This document shows positions 51,725 to 59,900 of a DNA stretch of 64,000 nt, one piece after another. The translations under genes and the position numbers were made by a program. Location of the stretch: assembly GCA_016932505.1 (NCBI GenBank), contig JAFGCT010000035.1, positions 62,001-126,000 on the forward strand. Direction: 5' to 3'. Every line of letters begins with the position of its first letter. The stretch's first letter is position 1. The notes under the pieces are model-generated. The model had not been told where the DNA came from and ran no database searches. It saw only the letters and a program-made list of their open reading frames with translations. The stretch is from Candidatus Peregrinibacteria bacterium (GTDB lineage Bacteria; Patescibacteriota; Gracilibacteria; UM-FILTER-43-11).

Positions 51725-51816
51725 TTTATATTTGCATAGCAAAAAGACGGCGCGTTAGAATAAATCTTCCGCATCTCCGTCTTCAATTTGCCCTGCATAT
51801 TGCCCCAGACAGGGGG

Positions 51817-52146
51817 CTATGGCACTTGTGCACCACTTTTCAATTCCGCCAGCTTGTGCTGGAGAGCCCTGATGGTCGTTTCTTTGTCCATCAGTTGTGT
51901 CTCGTACTTCGCTATCGAGTTTGCGGATTCTCCTTGGAGTTTCCTATATTCTTCGAGGAGCTTCATCCTTGCCATCTCGCAAAGCTCAAGCTCCGAAGCT
52001 CCTTGCTGTACCGGCTGTTGCACTTTCGGGGGCGCAAGAAGTTCTCCGCCTGTGAATCCATCTGCCATGTAAACCACGGCAACCAGAAATCCCAGAAACA
52101 AAAAAACCAGCAACCCTTTCACTCCAGGACTAGTATTTTGCCACAT
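51817..52146 (-). CDS. GC-rich orphan membrane protein with coiled coil
   Basis: Start at ATG 52144-52146 (MWQNTSPGVKGLLVFLFLGF), 109 residues, with AAGGAG about 10 bases upstream. One N-terminal membrane helix, then a Gln/Pro stretch (PPKVQQPVQQ) and a long helical region YETQLMDKETTIRALQHKLA, likely coiled coil. Not recognised. GC-rich codons set it apart. It follows the 52211 gene and likely shares its transcript; the region between them contains a GGGCTT/AAGCCC hairpin. Confidence 0.7.
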   Translation of the reverse strand: MWQNTSPGVKGLLVFLFLGFLVAVVYMADGFTGGELLAPPKVQQPVQQGASELELCEMARMKLLEEYRKLQGESANSIAKYETQLMDKETTIRALQHKLAELKSGAQVP

Positions 52147-52210
52147 TCTTTTTTTCTCCTTCGTTTTTTGGGCTTGAAGCCCATTCTTCACATCATTTTT
52201 TCTTCCGATT

Positions 52211-52417
52211 TTATTCGTTATCTGTCTGCACTTCAGCCTTCCCGTCAATCCCGAGCACCTGGTTCCATTTGTCTCTCTCGGTGAACCAAGTCACTACGAT
52301 ACAAATAACCGCAACAATAAATAACATGATTGCAAGTTTTGAACCGTATCCCATTTCAGGATTCCGATGGACTGGTGACCCGCTCACATGGATGTAATTG
52401 ATATGGCCTCTTTTCAC
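52211..52417 (-). CDS. GC-rich orphan single-TM protein, 68 residues
   Basis: GTG start at 52415-52417, AAAGGAG at a good distance upstream. One membrane helix (GSKLAIMLFIVAVICIVVTWF) and a short acidic tail GKAEVQTDNE. No family recognised. Probably forms a unit with 51817. A leader with inverted repeats lies upstream. Confidence 0.6.
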   Translation of the reverse strand: MKRGHINYIHVSGSPVHRNPEMGYGSKLAIMLFIVAVICIVVTWFTERDKWNQVLGIDGKAEVQTDNE

Positions 52418-52722
52418 TTATTTTCTCCTTTCGGGTATAGCACTTTGCTACAGAACTATCCCTCTAAGCGGGACAAATCAGTAGCAAAGTACTTGATTAG
52501 TAGGCAGGGCAACTGAACTTAAAATTAAGCAACCTGATAAACAAGTTTCTTAATAATTTAAGAACAGAAAAATGCCTATTAATCTTATATGATGTCAATG
52601 AACACAATTTGTCTAATTTATACTGTTATCCTAGACTATTTTACATATTTTGTCAATATTAGATTTGACAAACTGTTTCTTTTTGTATAACCTTGTTCAG
52701 CTTTATAAGTAATCAGAACATT
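52418..52722. other. Divergent spacer between the 52211 gene and rpmG
   Basis: On the left, the leader of the 52211 gene forms a stem: ACTTTGCTAC at 52442-52451 pairs with GTAGCAAAGT at 52481-52490, with an inner TCCC/GGGA stem. On the right is the rpmG promoter. Between them the sequence is AT-rich without a gene. Confidence 0.55.
52665..52691 (+). promoter_or_regulatory. Candidate rpmG promoter
   Basis: TTGACA at 52665-52670, 15-base spacer, TATAAC at 52686-52691. Confidence 0.45.
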
Positions 52723-52905
52723 ATGCCACGTGGTAAGAATACAAACGTCAATTTATCCTGCTCAAAATGCAAGATGAAGAACTATACAACTCGTATCAAT
52801 AAAAAATCTATTAACGGTAAATTGGAGCACAAGAAACATTGTAATACATGCAATGCTCATACTACGCATGTTAGCGGTTCTGAAATAAAACACAGCAGTT
52901 CCTAA
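52723..52905 (+). CDS. rpmG: Large ribosomal subunit protein bL33
   Basis: A 60-residue basic protein with the zinc-type bL33 pattern: LSCSKCKMKNYTTRINKKS and then HCNTCNAHTTH, two CxxC pairs. ATG 52723 is chosen; the ten residues encoded before it lie in the promoter leader. It stands apart from secE, its frequent neighbour. Confidence 0.8.
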   Translation: MPRGKNTNVNLSCSKCKMKNYTTRINKKSINGKLEHKKHCNTCNAHTTHVSGSEIKHSSS

Positions 52906-52971
52906 TTTACCATTTTGCATTTTCCATTTCGCATTCGAATGCGAAATTTGAACTGCGAAATACAAAATAAT
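52906..52971. repeat. GCATTTTCCATTTCGCATT repeat after rpmG
   Basis: ATTTTGCATTTTCCATTTCGC followed by inverted GCGAAATTTGAACTGCGAAAT; centre is the palindrome GCATTCGAATGC. Between convergent rpmG and the transferase gene. Confidence 0.6.
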
Positions 52972-54384
52972 TTAGCATCCGTCCGCCTTTAAAACTACTG
53001 CGATGCTTTTTAGAATTATCTTTATATCAAACCAAGGGCTCCAGTTTTCTATATAATAAACATCAAGTTTAACCTCTTCTTCAAAATCCAAATTAGAACG
53101 TCCTCTTGTTTGAGCTAAACCAGTAACACCCGGTTTAATTGCAAACACCTGATAGTGATGCTTTTTATATTGCTCAACCTCTTCAGGTAAGTGAGGACGT
53201 GGGCCTACAAGGCTCATGTTACCGATAAAAACGTTAAATAGCTGTGGTAGCTCGTCTATACTTGTCTTTCTTATAAATCGACCGAGTTTAGTAATTCGTG
53301 GGTCATTTTTAATTTTAAACAGAGGGCCTTTTCTTTCGTTCTGCTCAATAAGTTCTGTTTTTATTTTATCTGCGTCAACTCTCATTGATCTAAATTTATA
53401 AACATTAAATATCTTATCCCTGTATTGTCTTTTACTCTTGTAGATAATTGGCCCTTTCGAATCAAATTTTATCGCAAAGGAAACAACAAGCCATACAGGA
53501 ATTAGAATAATTATAAAGATTAGTGCGAATAAGAAATCAAAGATTCTTTTCCAAACAGCCCCCCAGCCCTCTAGCGGTGTCTGTTTAAGACTTATTAAAG
53601 GAATATCATCAACCATTTCCATTTCTACATTTGTTCTCTGGATTCGAAGTAAATCAGGTATAAAATAGTATTTAATTTGATTTGAACGGCAATAGCCCAG
53701 TAAATCACTGGCTCTTTCCTCATCAGCCTGAATTATTTCCTCAATATTGTATTTTTTTACTATTTGTTCCAACTGGTCATATGTACCTACTATTTTTAAA
53801 CTACCCATTTTTCTTGATTCCAATTTTTCCGCCAATGCACCAATAATCATGTAATGTCTATCGTTTTTTAGTTTCTCATAACATTGGTCTGCTATTTGAT
53901 TTACCCCAACAATTAGAACCCTTGTTCTGCCAATATTAAATCGCAATAAAAATGATTGAAGGAGTATTATTACAAATCTAACAAATCCTACAAATACAAT
54001 TGTTAGTAACCATATATGAGCTAATGCGATTCTTGAAAAGAACAGTTGATGCACTATTAAAAAGTAATAAGCGATTATAAACATCAACCAAGCTGAAACC
54101 CAAAGAATTATCTTCAAAAATGTTCTTCCGAACTTCTCAGTATTTTTCATTGAATACATTTTCCCGAAGAATACAAAAAGCAAAATTAAAAAAATCGATG
54201 CATAAATCGAAAATCTAAAGTAATCATCAAAATTAGGCAGTAATTCTGGCGCATATACAAACTGTATTCCAGGAATTAAATCTGTAAGCGGTCTTATGTA
54301 GTATGCCAAAAGCAAAGCTGCCATAATAGCTATAAAATCAAGTGGCAGACGCAATACTCCGAAAATTATTTTGGACTTTTTCAT
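52972..54384 (-). CDS. Polyprenyl glycosylphosphotransferase (initiating sugar transferase)
   Basis: Transfers a sugar-1-phosphate from a nucleotide sugar to undecaprenyl phosphate, the first step of an exopolysaccharide or glycan. Four to five N-terminal membrane helices, a Rossmann-like middle ([19 protein letters not shown]), another helix ([20 protein letters not shown]) and the catalytic end [31 protein letters not shown] and [13 protein letters not shown]. This matches WbaP/CpsE/CpsA-type enzymes. 470 residues. Upstream lies a GGATTATT repeat spacer and rnpB. Confidence 0.93.
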   Translation of the reverse strand: MKKSKIIFGVLRLPLDFIAIMAALLLAYYIRPLTDLIPGIQFVYAPELLPNFDDYFRFSIYASIFLILLFVFFGKMYSMKNTEKFGRTFLKIILWVSAWLMFIIAYYFLIVHQLFFSRIALAHIWLLTIVFVGFVRFVIILLQSFLLRFNIGRTRVLIVGVNQIADQCYEKLKNDRHYMIIGALAEKLESRKMGSLKIVGTYDQLEQIVKKYNIEEIIQADEERASDLLGYCRSNQIKYYFIPDLLRIQRTNVEMEMVDDIPLISLKQTPLEGWGAVWKRIFDFLFALIFIIILIPVWLVVSFAIKFDSKGPIIYKSKRQYRDKIFNVYKFRSMRVDADKIKTELIEQNERKGPLFKIKNDPRITKLGRFIRKTSIDELPQLFNVFIGNMSLVGPRPHLPEEVEQYKKHHYQVFAIKPGVTGLAQTRGRSNLDFEEEVKLDVYYIENWSPWFDIKIILKSIAVVLKADGC

Positions 54385-54399
54385 TTATTGTGCGATTTG

Positions 54400-54507
54400 T
54401 GGGATTATTAGGATTATTGGGATTATTAGGATTATTGGGATTATTGGGATAATTCAGGTTGCACTCCCAATAATCTCAATAATCTTACACCTCTCAATAA
54501 TCCCAAG
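54400..54507. repeat. GGGATTATT tandem repeat with inverted half
   Basis: About six units of GGGATTATT/AGGATTATT at 54400-54449, then inverted CCCAATAATCTCAATAATC and TCTCAATAATCCC at 54464-54507. Folding would give a long hairpin between the glycosyltransferase gene and rnpB. Confidence 0.85.
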
Positions 54508-54520
54508 TAATTATTCAAAA

Positions 54521-54887
54521 CTCATAAGCCGAGTTCTGTTCCCCGAAGTAAATTGGGGAAGTAGTTATCTATCTTAACCCCGAAGTAAATCGGGATATTT
54601 AGCGGTTGCAGGAATGGATAAACGAGCAATTCATTAATCCCATTCCCCCATACAACCTTGCACCAGGTGGGGTTTACCGCCCCAATACGCTCACGCGATT
54701 GGAGACCGTACTAATTATTACGGACTTTTCACCCTTATCCGCCGAGGCGAAAGGTATAGTTTCTGTGGCACTTTCCCTTGTCCATGTGTTACCACTGGAC
54801 CGGTCGCCGTTAGCGACCACCCTGCTCTTTGGTGCTCGGACTTTCCTCTCATAGACACACTTTCGCGTGTCTAGAGCAACTACTACG
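54521..54887 (-). ncRNA. rnpB: RNase P RNA (bacterial type A)
   Basis: Minus strand. The conserved core is clear: GAGGAAAGTCCGAGC at 54834-54848, ACAGAAACTATAC, AAGGGTGAAAAGT, and the 3' ACAGAACTCGGCTTAT near 54525-54540. It removes 5' leaders from pre-tRNA. Ends are estimated. The 3' half contains two copies of CCCCGAAGTAAAT (54541-54553 and 54578-54590), each able to form a small hairpin. Confidence 0.93.
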
Positions 54888-55067
54888 GTTTAAAATAATC
54901 AAATGGTACAAGTTTTATAACATATATTTTCTAGTTTGACCATAATAAAAAATATTGACAGTTATTCTGAAATCCAATAACTTAGTTCTGCTCATTTTAA
55001 TTTTAGATTAAAAAATATATCATTTCTTAAATGAAGAATGTAGAATCTAAAATGCAAAATGAAACGA

Positions 55068-55143
55068 GCCATCCTAGCTCAGTTGGTAGAGCAACCGCCT
55101 TGTAAGCGGTCGGTCGCCGGTTCGAATCCGGCGGATGGCTCCA
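55068..55143 (+). tRNA. tRNA-Thr (TGT)
   Basis: Acceptor GCCATCC/GGATGGC, anticodon stem ACCGC/GCGGT around CTTGTAA (TGT), T-arm GCCGGTTCGAATCCGGC, encoded CCA. Confidence 0.95.
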
Positions 55144-55145
55144 TA

Positions 55146-55235
55146 ATAAGATTTACGATTTACGATTAGCGATTTACGATTTAAAAGCAGAAATACAATC
55201 GCTAATCTTAAATCAACGTTGTTAAATCACTAATA
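55146..55235. repeat. GATTTACGATTTACGATTAGC repeat between tRNA genes
   Basis: Four to five 9-base units at 55146-55183, then inverted forms ATCGCTAATCTTAAATC. It lies between tRNA-Thr and tRNA-Pro. Confidence 0.7.
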
Positions 55236-55241
55236 CAATAT

Positions 55242-55318
55242 CGGGGAGTAGCTCAGTTGGCTAGAGTGCACGGTTTGGGACCGTGATGTCGCAGGTTCGA
55301 GTCCTGTCTCCCCGACCA
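55242..55318 (+). tRNA. tRNA-Pro (TGG)
   Basis: Acceptor CGGGGAG/CTCCCCG, anticodon stem CACGG/CCGTG around TTTGGGA (TGG), T-arm GCAGGTTCGAGTCCTGT, encoded CCA. Confidence 0.95.
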
Positions 55319-55348
55319 GTAAATTTAGTTCCGTAGGTCGTAATGTTG

Positions 55349-55378
55349 GTCCGATGTGCATCGGACTCTCCCCGACCA
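55349..55378 (+). other. Duplicated 3' end of tRNA-Pro behind a short palindrome
   Basis: TCTCCCCGACCA at 55367-55378 repeats the last 12 bases of tRNA-Pro (55307-55318). GTCCGATG-TG-CATCGGAC at 55349-55366 directly precedes it. It is not a whole tRNA. Confidence 0.6.
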
Positions 55379-55388
55379 AAGTAAATAT

Positions 55389-55474
55389 GGGTAGGTACCA
55401 GAGCGGTCAAATGGGGCAGGCTGTAAACCTGCTGGCGTAAGTCTACGGGGGTTCGAATCCCTCACTGCCCACCA
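55389..55474 (+). tRNA. tRNA-Tyr (GTA)
   Basis: Anticodon stem GCAGG/CCTGC around CTGTAAA (GTA), long variable arm, T-arm GGGGGTTCGAATCCCTC, encoded CCA. The acceptor GGGTAGG/ACTGCCC has a T-G wobble and a mismatch at the innermost pair. Confidence 0.92.
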
Positions 55475-55478
55475 TAAG

Positions 55479-55501
55479 AAGTTCACCTTGGTGGACTTTT
55501 T
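55479..55501 (+). terminator. Terminator after the tRNA cluster
   Basis: AAGTTCACC and GGTGGACTT pair with one G-T, loop TT, followed by five T. Confidence 0.7.
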
Positions 55502-55558
55502 ATTGAATTTTCATTTAATAATTTTTAGTATTTATGTCAATTCTATTTTTCTTAATTA

Positions 55559-55587
55559 TTGACTTAGATAAATGTATTTGATAGAAT
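55559..55587 (+). promoter_or_regulatory. Candidate promoter of the pilin-like gene
   Basis: TTGACT at 55559-55564, 17-base spacer, TAGAAT at 55582-55587. Confidence 0.55.
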
Positions 55588-55623
55588 ATGTATGATAATT
55601 TATTAATTAAACAAAAATAAATC

Positions 55624-55974
55624 ATGATCAAAAAGATTCTTGCACCCCTTGGAGTATTTGCTTTATATATTAATGATGCTTATGCACAATCCGCTGGGTT
55701 TTTTGATAACCCCCAGACTGGTGCAGCACCATCTGCTACTGCTCAAGGCACTTTAGGTCAAAATATTACTACTATATTAAACTTCTTCCTTGGAATTCTT
55801 GGTCTAATTGCTGTTGCATTCTTAATTTATGCTGGAGTTCTTATGGTTACTGCAGGTGGAGGAGAAGAGCAGATTAACAAGGCAAAGAAAATTATCACAT
55901 ATGCTGTTATTGGTATCGTGATTATATTACTTGCATGGACAATCGTTACATTCGTAACTAGCGCTCTAGGTTAA
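55624..55974 (+). CDS. TrbC/VirB2-like pilin-type membrane protein
   Basis: A 116-residue protein with a signal-like N-terminus (ILAPLGVFALYINDAYA), two hydrophobic helices (ITTILNFFLGILGLIAVAFL and IITYAVIGIVIILLAWTIV), and the short loop MVTAGGGEEQINKAKK. This arrangement, including the GGGEEQxxKAKK loop, is the TrbC/VirB2 pilin-superfamily pattern common in Patescibacteria. Function here, secretion or attachment, is unproven, because no VirB4 or VirD4 ATPase is visible in the window. A strong terminator makes it a single-gene transcript. Confidence 0.85.
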   Translation: MIKKILAPLGVFALYINDAYAQSAGFFDNPQTGAAPSATAQGTLGQNITTILNFFLGILGLIAVAFLIYAGVLMVTAGGGEEQINKAKKIITYAVIGIVIILLAWTIVTFVTSALG

Positions 55975-55995
55975 TATTAAACAAATTCATTAATT

Positions 55996-56031
55996 AAACC
56001 CTACCCCGACAAAATCAGGGTAGGGTTTTTT
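55996..56031 (+). terminator. Rho-independent terminator of the pilin-like gene
   Basis: AAACCCTACCC at 55996-56006, GGGTAGGGTTT at 56018-56028, followed by T-run. Perfect 11-bp stem. Confidence 0.92.
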
Positions 56032-56095
56032 GTGCGCGAGTAAAAGTCTGAACTGCGAATTATCCGAATAAAGTATTAACTATAATAAATACATC

Positions 56096-56129
56096 GTAGG
56101 GATCCAATAAGCGGGACGTCCCTACGAGT
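56096..56129. repeat. GTAGGGA...GTCCCTAC inverted repeat
   Basis: CGTAGGGA and GTCCCTACG arms with a GC-rich interior (TCCAATAAGCGGGAC). Resembles the GTAG...CTAC palindromes at 12481 and 25961, though imperfect. Confidence 0.65.
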
Positions 56130-56164
56130 ATTCCACCCATTACAAAAATTTATAAACCAAACGT

Positions 56165-56701
56165 CTAAGTCACCGCTGGGCTCTCTAATATAACCGGCTC
56201 AATGATTTCCTCTTTAATTTCAGTTTTGTCTTCCACAATTATTGCCGATTTCTTAATCTTTATAATCGAGTTAAAACTGAAGATTCTTCTCTGATAGCCA
56301 AATAATCCTATAAACTTCTTTTCTGTATATATCTGTCTTAATTTCAAATTCTTTGTATCAAAATCAAAATCATAAACAGAGCCTAAATATCTACCTTCTT
56401 TATTTTCTACATTGTTTCCAACTATCATAATTTCTTTTTCAAGAATTTCTGTAATGTTTATTAAATCGTCTGACTCAGATATTACAGAATCGTCTTTAAT
56501 ATATATTTTGCTCTTCCATTCAATAATATCTGATGTACGTAAAACCGCATTAGTTAAAGGTAAAGTCAATGATTTTACCCACAACCCCTCAATTTTACCT
56601 GTATCAGTATCTATTATTACATCGCTAGCTACTGCCAAAATATTACCATCATCGTGCTGGTGTATTTGTGTGCCGATAATTGATAGGTAATCTTTTATCA
56701 T
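56165..56701 (-). CDS. PRC-barrel domain protein
   Basis: The 178-residue protein seems to contain two PRC-barrel-like modules: VASDVIIDTDTGKIEGLWV near residue 24 and the later GRYLGSVYDFDFDTKNLKL. PRC barrels occur in RNA-processing (RimM) and photosynthetic reaction centre proteins and in many unknown bacterial proteins; the role here is unknown. C-terminus is Glu/Ile-rich and disordered-looking. It converges on the pilin-like gene. Confidence 0.75.
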   Translation of the reverse strand: MIKDYLSIIGTQIHQHDDGNILAVASDVIIDTDTGKIEGLWVKSLTLPLTNAVLRTSDIIEWKSKIYIKDDSVISESDDLINITEILEKEIMIVGNNVENKEGRYLGSVYDFDFDTKNLKLRQIYTEKKFIGLFGYQRRIFSFNSIIKIKKSAIIVEDKTEIKEEIIEPVILESPAVT

Positions 56702-56765
56702 CGGAATGAATAATAATTGATTTAGCGTCTATAAACAAACAATTTTACTTGTTTTCCAATTTTAC

Positions 56766-56880
56766 TTGACATTTTTAGATTAAGTGGTAGAATGTGAAAT
56801 AAGCTGTGAGCTAGTAACTCCTACATGATGCGCCTCGGCTTCCACATCACATACCATACCCGTCGGGTTTTATTTTGGCT
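56766..56880 (+). ncRNA. Candidate small RNA transcription unit
   Basis: A near-consensus promoter, TTGACA at 56766-56771 and TAGAAT at 56788-56793 (16-base spacer), stands before about 80 bases without an open frame. They contain GC-richer segments (TGATG...CATCA) and end near CCCGTCGGGTTTTATTTT. It could be an independent RNA or a long leader of the next gene, which has a promoter of its own. Confidence 0.35.
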
Positions 56881-56923
56881 GATTTTACTAAATCTATATT
56901 CGCTTAGAGTAGCCAAAAACCCA

Positions 56924-56952
56924 TTGTAATCCGGGTGAATTTGTGATATAAT
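56924..56952 (+). promoter_or_regulatory. Candidate promoter of the 1356-residue gene
   Basis: TTGTAA at 56924-56929, 17-base spacer, TATAAT at 56947-56952, giving a very short leader before ATG 56973. Confidence 0.55.
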
Positions 56953-56972
56953 AATTAGATAATATTAATTCA

Positions 56973-59900
56973 ATGGATATTTTTCGAAAGAACAAATTAT
57001 CGGTATGTAGTTATTTTGAATTTAATCATGTCCTTTTCAGCAATAGAATGCTGTTCTATACACCTGAATCTTTAGAGCATTCAAATAATGCAATAGATAG
57101 TGCGATTACAAGTAAAAGAAATGATGTAATTGCCAGAATGAATAGCGCTAAAAGAAATTCAAAGGAGTGGCATGAATTAAATACAACTCTGGATGAAATA
57201 AATACTTCACGCGACTTAATCGAATCCCCTGTTACTGATGAGCGTAGTGCAAATAGTGCTATTGAAGAAATTGATTTATCGAATGCATGGCTCGCAAACA
57301 TTTCTAAAAGTGGCGTAAGAGCGCAGGATGTATTAACTATTGCTAGGTATAAACATTTCTTTGACGATGCTACCACCGCTAGATTCAATCAGATGTTTAC
57401 GCAACTTCAAACATCATTCAATGTTTCAGATGTATTAAGAACTAATAACACCTTTGTACCAGATAATATTCAATCTCAGGCTGAAAGAATGGTTGATAAA
57501 AAGGACACTGAGGTAAAACTAGAAAAAATCCGTGAACAGAAGCTTAGTGAATATGAGACTCAATTTCAAATTGATCTTAAGAGTTTAAAAACCAAATATG
57601 ATTCAAATGATATTGATTTTGCAAAGTATTCAAACGAACGTTCTAAACTTATTAAGCAACGACAGGATTTTATTGAATCTCTACAAAGAGACGACTTTAT
57701 TGACCCTACCGAATTAACTAAACTCTTAAAGGAAACAAATGGAATGACGGATTCTGACAGGCAAAAGTATCTCGACTCCGTTCTATACAAATTGCAACAT
57801 AAGGAAAAAATGAACCTCCTGACCGAAAAGTCCAAAGGTTTCCTTTCCGGTACTGAAATCGATAAAATTAAATCTGTTCTTGTGGAAGTGAGAAGATACC
57901 GAGGCCTTGCTCTTCATGAGCACATTCAAGGCAGATTAGATGGAATAAGAAAAATCTACGAAGAACATAGCTGGCCAGCACAAGACCTTGACCTTCTTGA
58001 AAAGGGGCTAAGGGATAAATCTGAGTATTTACAAGACCCCGATTCTATAAAAAGTGTTTTAGATGCAATTAAGAAACTAGAGTTCCGCACTAACGCAATT
58101 GTTAAAAAAGAAGCTAGATTACAAACCCCTGAAAACAAAGAAAAGCTTTCTTATTTGGAAAGAGAATTTGCGAAATTTACGATTAATCCTGAAAAGGCAT
58201 CTTTAATTGCCAAGTTAATTCCAAATCCGAATGAAGGTTCAGTAATATATTTGAAAAAAGCTCAAGGCGTCGCTAATCTTGCTGAGTATCAGCAATTTCT
58301 TTCGGATTTAAAAGCGGATGCGAATAGCGCAAATCAACAGGAAAGATTTGATGCCTCAGTTACAATCGATGAAGTTTACACATTACTAAGACGTGCTGAA
58401 GCGGATAAAGCCACCAGAATCATAAACGGACTTTCTGTGTGTACTACAACAGAGGAAATGATGAAGTTTGTAATGGATAATGCAAGCGACCATGTTGAAT
58501 TAATTAAAACCACAACTGAATTTAATTCAAAATATGGGGATTATACTTCTGGCGGAATGGTTTTTTACCGCAGAGGCGAAGAATGGAAAGTGATTATTAA
58601 TGAACAGAAGATGAATGACCCGGGCACTGATCCGGAAAAATTCAAAGAGCAGATGATACATGAAATGCATCATGTTGAATATGATTATAATCAAGACATT
58701 ACTGATTCAGAGTACGCCAGGTTTACTAATAATAAGAAATGGATTGATATTAAACAGGCTTTTATTGATAAAGCTAATGCCAATCCAACGCCAAAAATGC
58801 CTCCTACTTTCAAAGGTAATCCTAAATCCGCCTATACAATTAAAGACTGGGAAGATGCCGATGTAGTAAGTGAACTGTATGCGATGCAGGAGACCATGGC
58901 AAATCATTCTATTGCTGAAACTCCGAATCAAACTCCATTTGATAAATTAGTAAGTCTTGTCGCTTCTGCAGGGTTATTAGCTGAAATAAATAAACCTAAT
59001 GCAAAGATTTCCGGTTTTGAAGGTAAAGATGATGCAGTAATAAGAGGCGCAGAAGATGATGGAGGCAGTAGTCCAAAGCAAACCAATGGAACTTCTGTGG
59101 CTAGCCAAGTAGCTTCCAGTGCAGATGAAACTACAAATGATTTTAAAACCTCCAATATACTAAATCGAATTAAAGCAATAAGAGAAACCGGAGTTATAGG
59201 AAACATCCCTGATGCTGCTGAAATATTAAAAGTTGTTGAAGATAAATGTAATGATAATCCTTCTGATACTTATCTTGAAAGTGCTGAAGGAGCAATTGGA
59301 AAAGTAGAAGATGCAATAAAAGATTATACCGCCAAGAATCCAAAAGGCTCTGATAATCCTATTAGGGATTTATGGAATGGCACAACCTTTTTATCAATTG
59401 ACGATATTGTACAGCTTGGTAAATTTACTTATGAATTTTATCAAAGGAGACACAAACGAAGAACTGAAGATCATGCAGCTAAACTTGGAGAAGCACTCTT
59501 TAGCAATATCCCTTTCTTAAAAGAACTTGGAATGGATGCATCTGCTAATAAAGAAAAGGCCGAAGCAGAATACGTAAATGAATGGAAAGGAAGACTTGAA
59601 AATAAAGATGCATGGGTATTACTAAGTATGATTGATAAAATGGGGAACCAACCCTTACCCGATAAAGATCAATTAAAAGCTATATTAAGAATTCTTTCAG
59701 AAAAAGGTCGTATCGATTGGACTCAGCCCGGACTTTGGAAAACATTAAATAAGCTTCAGGCAGGTGAAAAATTTGACTTGGGTGATCAATTCCTACTTCA
59801 GAACCCAGACGCTCTTAACCAGAAGATAATGGCGGCGATGGGTGAAATGTGGGATTTTGACGAATTCCAGCAATTATTAAATAAAAACGAAAGTAGCTAC

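Noticed and set aside
51548-51742. Open frame of 64 residues on the minus strand
   Set aside because: It is antisense to tRNA-Ser and tRNA-Thr and has no coding character.
54606-54854. Open frame of 82 residues on the plus strand
   Set aside because: It lies antisense to RNase P RNA.
55349-55378. Second tRNA-Pro gene
   Set aside because: Only the 3' acceptor strand is repeated; no anticodon or D-arm is present.
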